DNA of 64,000 nucleotides, from positions 1,674,001-1,738,000 of the forward strand of contig OY782858.1 in assembly GCA_963678465.1 (NCBI GenBank), read 5' to 3'. This DNA comes from Paludibacter sp963678465. GTDB lineage: Bacteria > Bacteroidota > Bacteroidia > Bacteroidales > Paludibacteraceae. The translations under genes were made by a program, and so were the position numbers. Positions 18,481-26,272 of this stretch are shown piece by piece (position 1 is the stretch's first letter; each line of letters starts with the position of its first letter). The notes under the pieces were generated by a model. The model was given only the letters and a program-made list of their open reading frames with translations, did no database searches and was not told the origin of the DNA.

Positions 18481-19926
18481 TTATTTATCGTTCTTCACAA
18501 AAAGCCACAAAACGCCTGAAATAGCCAGTGTAACGGCACAGATCAGGAACACCACCGATTTATCCGAAGCAGCATTCACCACTTCGCCCATTTTGAAACT
18601 AGCCACCAATTGAGGCAACACTACCGAAAGATTAAAAATGCCCATATACAAACCCATTTTGGTCTGATCCACTTTTTCGCTCATAATGGCAAAAGGCAGG
18701 GAAACCACCGACGCCCAACCTATACCGGCAATGGCAATCATTATGTAGTACAAAATCACCGAAGTACCGAAAAACAAAACTCCGGCATACCCCAAAGCCA
18801 TAATGAATACACAAATCAAATGCGTTTTCACCATTCCAATTTTCTTTGCAAATCCGTTCAGCACTAACACCGGTAATACAGCGCTCACCAAACTAAGAAT
18901 GAAAAAGGCGATGGAATTGATTTTACCAGCTTGATCTCCAAGGCCCAGGTCCTCAGCCAGGTAAAAGAATGCATAGATAAACATGGTTTGCACACCAATC
19001 CATGTAAACGAATGAGCCAGTAATACTTTCTGAAACTCATTACTTTTTTCCTTGCTTTTGGTAAGATTAAAAAGCACAATAATTGTACTCACAATGATCA
19101 ACAACACCGAAGCAAATTCAACAACTCCCAGTTCGTATCCAAACACAGGAAGCGTGGCTGTAACTTGCAATCCAAATAATTTTGAGAAAATAACGAAGAT
19201 GCCATAAAGCAAAAATCCGGAAAGAGGCAACAAGGCTTCCACAATATCGTGAACCGACGTTTTTGATTGAGCCACTGCGTTATCGCCTTTTTCATCCTTC
19301 AGTTCGCGTGGCTCCTGAATCAGAAAAGCCGGAATAATAGATGCCAGCAAAGCTACGGCTACTCCAAAATAAATAAGAAAAATATTTCCCAGTGTGCCGC
19401 CGATAAAATAAGCCAACACCCCGAAAGTTCCCGAAACGGTCTGCATCCAGGTGTAACCTTTACTACGTTCGTTATGAGGCGTACAGTCGGCTACCAGCGA
19501 CCGGGTAGGATTGAAACTTACATTGATGGAAAGATCGAAAGTCAGGGCTACAATGACAGCTATTGAAAGTAATCCGGCCTGAGGATCATCTCCTCCAACG
19601 AAAATTTTCTGAATAATTTCAAGATTCGGCAGCGCCAGCATCATCAAAGCAGCCAGGATACCACCAATCACTATCCACGGCCTGCGGCGTCCGCCCATGA
19701 ACCACATATTGTCCGACAAAGCGCCTACAATGGGCTGAGCAATAATTCCGGCTATAGGCCCGGCTGCCCACACTATACCAATTTCGTGAATATCGAGTCC
19801 GTATTTTGTTGATAGAATCCAGCTTAAAGCGGAAATCTGCACCGAAAGTGCAAAACCCATGGCTGTGGCAGGCAAACTGAGTAAAGCAAAAAATGCATTA
19901 CTCATTTTCTTCTGAATGTTTAACAT
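18481..19926 (-). CDS. Sugar-type MFS transporter (SLC45/GPH-like)
   Basis: This 481-residue, 12-helix transporter resembles the SLC45/GPH sucrose-maltose symporter group. Diagnostic features are the GPIAGIIAQPIVGALSD segment after helix 2, the basic GGRRRPWI loop, and a FNPTRSLVADCTP loop near residue 150, where this family often has a conserved R-x-L-x-x-D. I chose the ATG at 19924-19926 (MLNIQKKMSN); the upstream ATG at 19980 would add an implausible basic 18-residue lead and lies near the promoter. A LacI-type palindrome just upstream suggests sugar-responsive repression. The gene is transcribed alone and ends in its own terminator. Confidence 0.87.
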   Translation of the reverse strand: MLNIQKKMSNAFFALLSLPATAMGFALSVQISALSWILSTKYGLDIHEIGIVWAAGPIAGIIAQPIVGALSDNMWFMGGRRRPWIVIGGILAALMMLALPNLEIIQKIFVGGDDPQAGLLSIAVIVALTFDLSINVSFNPTRSLVADCTPHNERSKGYTWMQTVSGTFGVLAYFIGGTLGNIFLIYFGVAVALLASIIPAFLIQEPRELKDEKGDNAVAQSKTSVHDIVEALLPLSGFLLYGIFVIFSKLFGLQVTATLPVFGYELGVVEFASVLLIIVSTIIVLFNLTKSKEKSNEFQKVLLAHSFTWIGVQTMFIYAFFYLAEDLGLGDQAGKINSIAFFILSLVSAVLPVLVLNGFAKKIGMVKTHLICVFIMALGYAGVLFFGTSVILYYIMIAIAGIGWASVVSLPFAIMSEKVDQTKMGLYMGIFNLSVVLPQLVASFKMGEVVNAASDKSVVFLICAVTLAISGVLWLFVKNDK

Positions 19927-20017
19927 GATGTATTGTATTAGAATGAATGATTTTTTACAACGAAATGCAATGTTATTCATTTTCTTTGTAAAACTGTTAT
20001 TTTTCTATTTGAGAATG

Positions 20018-20042
20018 CAAAAATAAATATGCAAACGTTTGC
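20018..20042 (-). promoter_or_regulatory. Promoter -7 box overlapped by a LacI-family-like operator
   Basis: GCAAACGTTTGC (20031-20042) is a perfect 12-bp palindrome with a central CG, the usual form of LacI/GalR-family operators. It lies 5 nt upstream of a minus-strand -7 box TATTTTTG (20018-20025), that is, in the promoter spacer of the sugar MFS gene. A bound repressor there would block polymerase. The repressor gene is not in this window. Confidence 0.65.
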
Positions 20043-20070
20043 TGAAAAAGAACAGTTCGATTTTACGGAC

Positions 20071-21192
20071 TTAGAAACCAATCATATTTTCATCCAACAC
20101 GGGAAATCCGGGTAATCTTTTTTTGGTTTCAGTATCGAAAAACCTGAGCGCAAGACTATCGGTAACAGGAAGAGGGAAGCTTTGTGGCGATTTAATAAAA
20201 TCGATTGTAGGAATTAAATGATATTGATATTGTGTGTTTAAAACGCCACGGTATACATAAACAGGCAAATAGGATGTGCTTATTATTTTTTTTGAATGAA
20301 CTCCGATTTTAACTTTTACCATAATTCCGCCATCGGTATGGGGCTTGCGTTGGTTCGAGATTGAATTTCCCAAAGAATAGAACACGGGCACCAACGAAGT
20401 TCCATTACTCAAAAATTCAGCATTCTGAACTACATGTGGATGACCACCAATCAGCAAATCCACTCCCTCGCGAACAAAAAGTCGTGCCAACATCTGTTGC
20501 TCAGTATCAGCTTGCAGTTCGTATTCGTTTCCCCAATGCAAAGTAATCACTGTGAGGTCGGGCTGTTTCATTTTTGCCCGGCGGATATCGTTTTTTATTA
20601 CATTGGTATCTATCCTGTTTACAATATTGGGAGGCGTCAGTTTATTTCCGTTCATACCGTAAGTATAGTTCAGAAGGGCTATTTTCACTCCTTTCTTTTC
20701 GAGCATCAAAGGATAAATTGAATCTCGCTGGGCTTTGTTTACATAACTTCCGGCATGCTTGAGTTTGCGGTTTGCTATCATTTTCAGGCTACGCTCCAGC
20801 CCGTATTTTCCACGATCGAGCACATGATTATTGGCAGTCAGTATCACATCGTAACCTGCATTTTTGAGTGCATCGAGCAATGCATCGGGACTCGAAAAAT
20901 AAGGATATCCGCTGTAAGGCTTCCCGGCGAGAGGCACTTCGAGGTTGGTCACCGCAATATCGGCATTGTCGATATAAGGTTTTACATTTCGAAAACAAAT
21001 GTCGTAATTGTAGGTTCCGTCTTTTTTGTTGAAAGCGGCCTGAAACTGCGGCGAATGACCCATGATATCTCCCGAAAAAATGATAGAAACGCTCTCATCG
21101 TCCAACAAGGTGTCGGACAATACAAGTTCATTATCGTGCAAAAAGCTGCTGAAAACGAACAAAGCTGCAAACATTAAAATCGATTTTTTCAT
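20071..21192 (-). CDS. CapA-family metallophosphoesterase-like exported protein
   Basis: This 373-residue protein has the CapA/PgsA (poly-gamma-glutamate biosynthesis-type) calcineurin-like fold. Metal-site motifs are in order: FSGDIMGH (about 39-46), TNLEVPL, TANNHVLDRG (about 120), LHWGNEYE, and GGHPHVVQ. A signal peptide (MKKSILMFAALFVFSSFL) predicts export. CapA homologues are common outside capsule loci in Bacteroidota, and no capsule genes are near, so polyglutamate synthesis is not implied. It is the last gene of a minus-strand run with YggS and DUF4494 genes, 64 nt after YggS. Confidence 0.87.
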   Translation of the reverse strand: MKKSILMFAALFVFSSFLHDNELVLSDTLLDDESVSIIFSGDIMGHSPQFQAAFNKKDGTYNYDICFRNVKPYIDNADIAVTNLEVPLAGKPYSGYPYFSSPDALLDALKNAGYDVILTANNHVLDRGKYGLERSLKMIANRKLKHAGSYVNKAQRDSIYPLMLEKKGVKIALLNYTYGMNGNKLTPPNIVNRIDTNVIKNDIRRAKMKQPDLTVITLHWGNEYELQADTEQQMLARLFVREGVDLLIGGHPHVVQNAEFLSNGTSLVPVFYSLGNSISNQRKPHTDGGIMVKVKIGVHSKKIISTSYLPVYVYRGVLNTQYQYHLIPTIDFIKSPQSFPLPVTDSLALRFFDTETKKRLPGFPVLDENMIGF

Positions 21193-21256
21193 CTATCTGT
21201 TCAAAGCAGATTGGCTGACGATTTGTTTATCAGTAAAAAACAGGACTGCTCAACTC

Positions 21257-21925
21257 TCAGTAATTCCGGACGCCAAAGATAGAACTACCAACCCTTACCA
21301 TCGTACTCCCCTCCTCTATTGCTATCTGATAATCGTCCGACATGCCCATCGAAATTTCTTTAAATGACGTATTGTCGGCAAAATATGTGTTTTTCAATTC
21401 GTCGAACAGCTCTTTAAGCGACTTAAATTCAGAACGTATCTGATTTTTATCGTCGGTAAATGTGGCCATTCCCATCAAGCCTGCTATGTTTATATGTTTA
21501 AGTTCAAGCCATTCGGCTGATGCGAGCAAGCTTCTCAACTCGTCGGGCGAAAAACCAAATTTAGTTGCTTCGCTGGCAATATAAACCTGCAACAGGCAGT
21601 TCACTTTTCTATTTTGTTTTTCTGCCTGTTTATTGATCTCAACAAGCAGTTTAAAAGTATCCACTCCATGTATCAGCTCTACAAAGGGAACAATGTATTT
21701 TATTTTATTGGTTTGCAAATGCCCTATAAAATGCCAGCGAATATCATTAGGAAGTCTTTCGTACTTTCCGCACATTTCCTGCACCTTGCTTTCGCCAAAC
21801 ACTCTTTCGCCGGCGTTGTAAGCTTCAAGAAGCACTTCGTCGGGATGAAATTTGGAAACACAAACCAGCTGAACATGTGCCGGAATGTTTTTGCGTATCG
21901 AAATTATGTTTTGCTGAACAGACAT
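21257..21925 (-). CDS. YggS/PLPBP family pyridoxal-phosphate homeostasis protein
   Basis: This 222-residue protein belongs to the single-domain PLP-binding barrel family that buffers free pyridoxal phosphate and affects amino-acid balance; it has no known enzymatic reaction. The PLP lysine is in CVSKFHP (about residue 24). HFIGHLQTNK, GLMGMATF and SMGMSDDYQIAIEEGSTMVRVG are family motifs in the expected order. Length is typical. It starts 8 nt after the DUF4494 gene and precedes CapA, so the three are probably co-transcribed. Confidence 0.92.
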   Translation of the reverse strand: MSVQQNIISIRKNIPAHVQLVCVSKFHPDEVLLEAYNAGERVFGESKVQEMCGKYERLPNDIRWHFIGHLQTNKIKYIVPFVELIHGVDTFKLLVEINKQAEKQNRKVNCLLQVYIASEATKFGFSPDELRSLLASAEWLELKHINIAGLMGMATFTDDKNQIRSEFKSLKELFDELKNTYFADNTSFKEISMGMSDDYQIAIEEGSTMVRVGSSIFGVRNY

Positions 21926-21933
21926 GGTTCCGT

Positions 21934-22365
21934 TTACTCTTTTCCGTATTTATAAACGTCCATAATCAGAGTTTCGCTGATATTTGCAATCTCGTAGTCG
22001 GCCATCGAACCTTTCATACCTTCAATGATGCCATTCAAGGCATCCTTCATGTCCGAAGCCTGTACCATCATTGTAACTCCTGTGCGTTTTTCGATTCCTT
22101 TTTCCTCGTCGATAGTTACAAAATTCACTTTCGAACGGTACCATTTATCGCCATTTTCGTTGAAAAACAACTCACTTATACGCATACGTTTGATGTTCGA
22201 CACTTCAAACTCTCCGCTGATAAAAGGTTTCATTTCTTCAATTGTTCTTTCTTCGGCCTCGGTGAACGACATTGCATCAATGAGATAAGCCTCGGTTACT
22301 TTTACAATTTTACCTTCTTCTGCCGTTTTTTCATACTTCACTTTACATTCGAACCAACTATGCAT
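21934..22365 (-). CDS. DUF4494 family protein
   Basis: This 143-residue soluble protein matches, by recall, a Bacteroidota-restricted family (DUF4494) with a conserved start of the form MHxWFECKVKYEK and the segment MSFTEAEERTIEEMKPFISGEF. No catalytic motif or membrane segment is visible, and its function is unknown. It heads a minus-strand run followed by YggS at 8 nt. A -7 box TATCTTTG at 22450-22457 lies about 85 nt upstream of the ATG. Confidence 0.8.
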   Translation of the reverse strand: MHSWFECKVKYEKTAEEGKIVKVTEAYLIDAMSFTEAEERTIEEMKPFISGEFEVSNIKRMRISELFFNENGDKWYRSKVNFVTIDEEKGIEKRTGVTMMVQASDMKDALNGIIEGMKGSMADYEIANISETLIMDVYKYGKE

Positions 22366-22449
22366 ATCTACTGTTTTTTATTGTTTATATATAATTATCA
22401 ACTTATTATCAACTGAGTAATAATTATTTTATCTGTTTTATTTATCTCA

Positions 22450-22457
22450 CAAAGATA
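22450..22457 (-). promoter_or_regulatory. Candidate -7 box upstream of the DUF4494-YggS-CapA genes
   Basis: The minus strand reads TATCTTTG, a perfect TAnnTTTG match. No exact TTTG is found at the 19-nt spacing (the sequence there is AATG), so this is only half a promoter by sequence. Confidence 0.45.
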
Positions 22458-22542
22458 ATATCTTTTGATCAATCAGCATTAGCCCACGTGAAAAAAACTT
22501 TCACAAATAACGGTAGCAGTTGAGCAAACATACAGACACAAA

Positions 22543-22575
22543 AAACCGGCATTCCTGTGGCAGGAATACCGGTTT
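22543..22575 (-). terminator. Terminator of the rpsF-rpsR-rplI operon
   Basis: AAACCGG-ATTCCTG pairs with CAGGAAT-CCGGTTT across one C/A mismatch and a 3-nt loop, 24 nt after the rplI stop. On the minus strand it is followed by TTTTTGTG. Confidence 0.85.
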
Positions 22576-22598
22576 CTTTTTGATTTTGAACAGCAAAC

Positions 22599-23042
22599 TT
22601 ATTCAGCTACTACTTCGAAAGCAACTTCTACTGTTACTTCTTTGTGAAGTTTTAATGTAGCTTTGTATGAACCAACTTCTTTCACTGGTTCTTTAAGTAC
22701 GATAACTTTACGGTCAACGGCAAATCCGGCTTTTTCGAAAGCATCAGCAATTTGAATAGGGCCAACAGCACCGAAAATTTTTCCGGTTGTGCTTGTCTTA
22801 GCGCCTACCGACAAAGTAAGATCTTTTACTTTTTCAGCTAATTCAATTGCTTCGTTTTTGATGCGTTCGAGCTTGTGAGCACGTTGTTTCAGGTCTTCAG
22901 CCAACATTTTTTTAGCTGATTCTGTTGCCAAAACGGCTTTTTTTGTAGGAATAAGGAAGTTACGTCCGTAACCATCTTTTACCTTAACAATATCTCCTTT
23001 GTAACCAAGATTGATTACATCTTCTTTCAATATAATTTCCAT
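22599..23042 (-). CDS. rplI: 50S ribosomal protein L9
   Basis: This 147-residue protein has the L9 N-domain start MEIILKEDVINLGYKGDIVKVKDGYGRN (residues 1-28, with the GxxGDxVxVxxGYxRN pattern), a long connecting helix (about 40-75), and a C-terminal rRNA-binding domain with GKIFGAVGP. Length is normal. It is the third gene of the conserved rpsF-rpsR-rplI operon, 18 nt after rpsR. Confidence 0.98.
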   Translation of the reverse strand: MEIILKEDVINLGYKGDIVKVKDGYGRNFLIPTKKAVLATESAKKMLAEDLKQRAHKLERIKNEAIELAEKVKDLTLSVGAKTSTTGKIFGAVGPIQIADAFEKAGFAVDRKVIVLKEPVKEVGSYKATLKLHKEVTVEVAFEVVAE

Positions 23043-23060
23043 ACTTTTTCCTCCTGTTTA

Positions 23061-23330
23061 TTATTTCATCATATCGGTTACATAAGGAAGCAACGCTATG
23101 TGGCGCGCTCTTTTAACTGCTTGAGCTACTTTACGTTGAAATTTCAACGAAGTACCGGTAAGGCGACGAGGAAGAATTTTTCCCTGTTCGTTCAAGAATT
23201 TTTTCAAAAATTCAGGATCTTTGTAATCGATGTATTTAATACCGCTTTTTTTGAAACGACAGTATTTTTTCTTTTTTACATCTACTGAAGGTGGGGTAAG
23301 ATATCTGATATCTCCGTTATTTGCTGCCAT
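23061..23330 (-). CDS. rpsR: 30S ribosomal protein S18
   Basis: This 89-residue protein carries the S18 core KYCRFKKSGIKYIDYKD, then LPRRLTGTSLKFQRKVAQAV and KRARHIALLPY, which bind 16S rRNA and S6. It begins 3 nt after the rpsF stop and is followed by rplI. Only one Cys remains, so no zinc site is formed. Confidence 0.98.
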   Translation of the reverse strand: MAANNGDIRYLTPPSVDVKKKKYCRFKKSGIKYIDYKDPEFLKKFLNEQGKILPRRLTGTSLKFQRKVAQAVKRARHIALLPYVTDMMK

Positions 23331-23333
23331 GGT

Positions 23334-23684
23334 TTAGTTCTCCTTTACTTCTTTTGATTTAACATTCTTTCTTTTTTCGGCATACTCGTAAGCATATTTA
23401 TCCAAACGGAACGATAAGAAACGAAGCACGCGTTCATCGCGGCGGAATTGCAATTCCAGTTTTGCAACGACTGAAGGATCGGCATCAAACTGTAACAGGG
23501 AATAAAAACCTGTCGATTTCTTTTGAATTGGGTAAGCTAATTTGCGTAAGCCCCAGTTCTCTTCATTGGTGATAGTCGCACCATTTTCTGTCAAAATGGC
23601 TTTGAACTTTTCTACCGCTTCCTTCATCTGAACATCAGACAAAACGGGAGTTAAAATGAAAACGGTTTCATAATGATTTAACAT
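23334..23684 (-). CDS. rpsF: 30S ribosomal protein S6
   Basis: This 116-residue protein has the S6 start MLNHYETVFILTPVLSDVQ and the central ENWGLRKLAYPIQKKSTGFY that contacts S18, then RRDERVLRFLSF. I chose the ATG at 23682-23684; a longer frame from 23738 would begin inside the -7 promoter box. It is the first gene of the operon with rpsR and rplI. The 5' leader is about 45 nt and AT-rich. Confidence 0.97.
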   Translation of the reverse strand: MLNHYETVFILTPVLSDVQMKEAVEKFKAILTENGATITNEENWGLRKLAYPIQKKSTGFYSLLQFDADPSVVAKLELQFRRDERVLRFLSFRLDKYAYEYAEKRKNVKSKEVKEN

Positions 23685-23735
23685 ACTGTTTACTAACTTT
23701 TTAAAATTTATAATATTGATTTTATTAAAGCGGGA

Positions 23736-23766
23736 CAAAGATACAAATAATTATTTGACTGACAAA
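23736..23766 (-). promoter_or_regulatory. Promoter of the rpsF operon
   Basis: The minus strand has TTTG (23763-23766), 19 nt spacing, then TATCTTTG (23736-23743), a perfect match to the Bacteroidota sigma-ABfr -33/-7 pattern. It fixes the rpsF start at 23684. Confidence 0.85.
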
Positions 23767-23810
23767 GACAACCGTATAATTTTTTGGGAGATTTTTGTTC
23801 GCTTTATTCA

Positions 23811-25112
23811 TCATTGTGCTTTGCGAATCAGAATTTTTGGCGCCTGGTCGGCATGAGTATTCACTGTGGGACGCTGCCTGCGCACTTTATTTACATCGGG
23901 CTTCCCCTTGTCTTTGGCGCCTGATGGCGTTTTCGTTTTGGTTCTTGTTTTTACCACCTTCACCGCCTCTACATTTTCGGCCGGAAAGGGATGATCTTTT
24001 ATCACCGGAATCTGAATTGAAATCAGCTTTTGTATATCACGGATATAATCGCGTTCCTCGATGTCGCAAAACGAAACCGCCTTACCATCAAGCCCTGCTC
24101 TTCCGGTTCGACCAATGCGGTGCACGTAAGTTTCGGCAATGTTCGGAATATCGTAGTTGATCACAAGATTCAAATCGTCGATATCAATTCCACGGGCTGC
24201 AATATCGGTAGCCACAAGCACACGCGTAGTTCTGTCCTTGAAGTTTTTCAACGCACTCTGACGGGCATTCTGCGATTTATTACCATGTATGGCTTCGGCT
24301 TTAATCTGTGCTTTCACCAGAATACGCATAATTTTATCGGCGCCATGTTTGGTGCGAGTAAAAACCAAAGCTGTTTTTATCGATTTATCTTTCAGTAAAT
24401 GAATCAACAAATCTTTTTTACTGGCCGCATCCACATAATAAAGTTCCTGTTGAATAGTTTCGGCAGTCGACGACACGGGCGTTACTTCCACTTCCTGCGG
24501 TTTTGTAAGGATAGTACCGGCAAGCGAACGGATAGCATCGGGCATTGTAGCCGAGAAAAACAGCGACTGACGTTTAACAGGTATCAGTTTAATCAACTTT
24601 TTCACATCATGGATAAAACCCATATCGAGCATGCGATCGGCTTCGTCGAGCACAAAAATACTTAAATCGTTGAGTTTTACAAATCCTTGCTTTTGCAAAT
24701 CGAGCAAGCGACCAGGAGTGGCAATCAACACATCAACACCAGCCTTCAGTTGGCTTACCTGTGGATTTTGATTCACACCGCCAAAAATAACAGTATGTCG
24801 GATATCGAGGAAACGACCATAAGCGGCAAAACTTTCGTCAATCTGTATTGCCAATTCACGCGTAGGAGTTACAATAAGCGCTTTGATTTTACGATGATTC
24901 GATTTGGTGATACCCATTTTATACAACTGTTGCAACATGGGAATGGCAAAAGCCGCCGTTTTTCCGGTACCTGTTTGCGCACAGCCTAATAAATCTTGTC
25001 CTTTAAGTATAATTGGAATTGAAATTTCCTGAATAGGCGTTGGTTGGGAATAACCTTCATGTTTAAGAGCATTTAAGATCGGCTCTATCAGATCTAATTT
25101 TTCAAATGTCAT
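23811..25112 (-). CDS. DEAD-box ATP-dependent RNA helicase (RhlE-like)
   Basis: This 433-residue helicase unwinds RNA during ribosome assembly or decay. Motifs appear in order: Q motif QPTPIQE (about 22), Walker A AQTGTGKT, PTRELA, TPGRLLD, DEAD in VLDEADRMLD (about 155), SAT, ARGIDI, and HRIGRTGRAG (about 330). The C-terminal tail (about 375-433) is basic, rich in lysine and arginine, and probably adds RNA affinity. RhlE is the closest subgroup by the general sequence pattern. A promoter lies at 25183-25213; the gene is independent of the rhomboid gene upstream. Confidence 0.93.
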   Translation of the reverse strand: MTFEKLDLIEPILNALKHEGYSQPTPIQEISIPIILKGQDLLGCAQTGTGKTAAFAIPMLQQLYKMGITKSNHRKIKALIVTPTRELAIQIDESFAAYGRFLDIRHTVIFGGVNQNPQVSQLKAGVDVLIATPGRLLDLQKQGFVKLNDLSIFVLDEADRMLDMGFIHDVKKLIKLIPVKRQSLFFSATMPDAIRSLAGTILTKPQEVEVTPVSSTAETIQQELYYVDAASKKDLLIHLLKDKSIKTALVFTRTKHGADKIMRILVKAQIKAEAIHGNKSQNARQSALKNFKDRTTRVLVATDIAARGIDIDDLNLVINYDIPNIAETYVHRIGRTGRAGLDGKAVSFCDIEERDYIRDIQKLISIQIPVIKDHPFPAENVEAVKVVKTRTKTKTPSGAKDKGKPDVNKVRRQRPTVNTHADQAPKILIRKAQ

Positions 25113-25182
25113 AGAATAATTTACGCATCCATTCGTCTTTTTATAAGATCTAACATTTATCTGAACGGATTACGATTTTGCG

Positions 25183-25213
25183 CAAAGGTACGGAAAATAA
25201 ACGAAGGCTGAAA
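25183..25213 (-). promoter_or_regulatory. Promoter of the DEAD-box helicase gene
   Basis: The minus strand has TTTC (25210-25213, one mismatch to TTTG), 19 nt, then TACCTTTG (25183-25190). It sits between the rhomboid stop and the helicase ATG. Confidence 0.6.
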
Positions 25214-25227
25214 ATGACACCGAAAGT

Positions 25228-25905
25228 TCAGTCATTACGAAGTTCATCAACAGGCTCATCATCGCCGGAGTAATCCAGGTCAGATGTATCATCCTCATCG
25301 TCCCATATTTTTTCAGGCCTCTGCGGACCATCTTTCCTAAAAATGAACGAAAGCGCCAGACCTGTAATTCCACCTGACAAATGTCCTTCCCACGAAATGG
25401 GATCGTTTACCTGCCATGGAAAGATATGCCACACCATACTTCCGTACAAAAAAGTAATGACCAGCGAAATGGCGATCAGAGGGATATGTTTCCGTAACAA
25501 TCCACTAAAAAACAAGAAGAAAGCTATTGAATAAATCAATCCACTTACGCCTATATGCCAACTGTCGCGCCCAATGATCCAAAGCATAATTCCACTTATA
25601 AGGTAAGACAAAAGCAATACTTTGGAAGATATTTGTTTGTAAAAATAATACAAACAGGAACTTAACAGCAGAAACGATACAGAATTATTCAGGAGATGCC
25701 CCCAGTCGGCATGGATAAACACATAAGTCAAAATCCCTGAAACATGCTCAATATCGCGCGGCAAAATTCCGGCCTTATGAAAATCCCAACCCATCCCTCT
25801 CTCGAATACAAAAACCAGTATAAAAAAAAGCGTGATGATGGCCGGAACAAATACAGCATGTAAAAATTGCCGTTGCGCAGGTGTACGTTTTTCGCTGAAA
25901 AGCAT
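25228..25905 (-). CDS. Rhomboid-family intramembrane serine protease
   Basis: This 225-residue membrane protein cleaves substrates within the bilayer. The catalytic dyad is visible: Ser121 in GVSGLIY and His175 in EGHLSGG. The oxyanion-side HADWGHLLNN (about 68-77, H-x5-NN) is also present. About six hydrophobic helices span residues 15-190, followed by an acidic cytoplasmic tail with DDEDDTSD. The dyad with GxSG confirms an active protease rather than an inactive iRhom-like protein. Substrate unknown. A minus-strand TATTTTTG lies at 25929-25936, just upstream of the ATG. Confidence 0.93.
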   Translation of the reverse strand: MLFSEKRTPAQRQFLHAVFVPAIITLFFILVFVFERGMGWDFHKAGILPRDIEHVSGILTYVFIHADWGHLLNNSVSFLLLSSCLYYFYKQISSKVLLLSYLISGIMLWIIGRDSWHIGVSGLIYSIAFFLFFSGLLRKHIPLIAISLVITFLYGSMVWHIFPWQVNDPISWEGHLSGGITGLALSFIFRKDGPQRPEKIWDDEDDTSDLDYSGDDEPVDELRND

Positions 25906-26272
25906 AGATGTTTGTCTTTTATTTCAGACAAAAATACAATATATTTTTCAGATGAACAGTAATTTTACAATCAACATCAGAACACCCTGATTTGTGTTTT
26001 TTCATAAATAACGATATTTCTGAGTTGATAATTTCAACCTGACAAATAATAAACTTAACAATCAGTCTATTAAATTAATTATCCCGACAGGTCATTTCTT
26101 ATCGAAATAATTTAAACAATTTGTTTTGAAATTACAAATATTATGGATAAATTGCGAACTCTAAACGAAGTACATCAAATAAACTGGTATACAGTATTTT
26201 TTGCATTTGCAAATCAGCAACATATCAGTTAATTATTGTATCTATACCAATGTATTTAAATCAGACCACTAT
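25906..26272. other. Divergent intergenic region before the glycogen cluster
   Basis: These 367 AT-rich bases separate the rhomboid gene from the plus-strand glycogen genes. A rhomboid -7 box (TATTTTTG, minus strand, 25929-25936) is visible. On the plus strand a near-match TATTTTTTG, with one extra T, occurs around 26193-26201. I see no gene or RNA. Confidence 0.45.

Noticed and set aside
20071..21192. Capsule or polyglutamate synthesis locus
   Set aside because: Only a CapA-like gene is present, without PgsB/PgsC or polymerase genes, so the family name does not imply the pathway.
21877..22416. Open frame antisense to the DUF4494 and YggS genes
   Set aside because: It crosses two genes with recognised families and their 8-nt junction, and its translation has no domain.
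23685..23735. S6:S18-binding leader motif in the rpsF mRNA
   Set aside because: The leader is short and AU-rich, and I could not place the required bulged CCG hairpin, so autoregulation through it is not supported.
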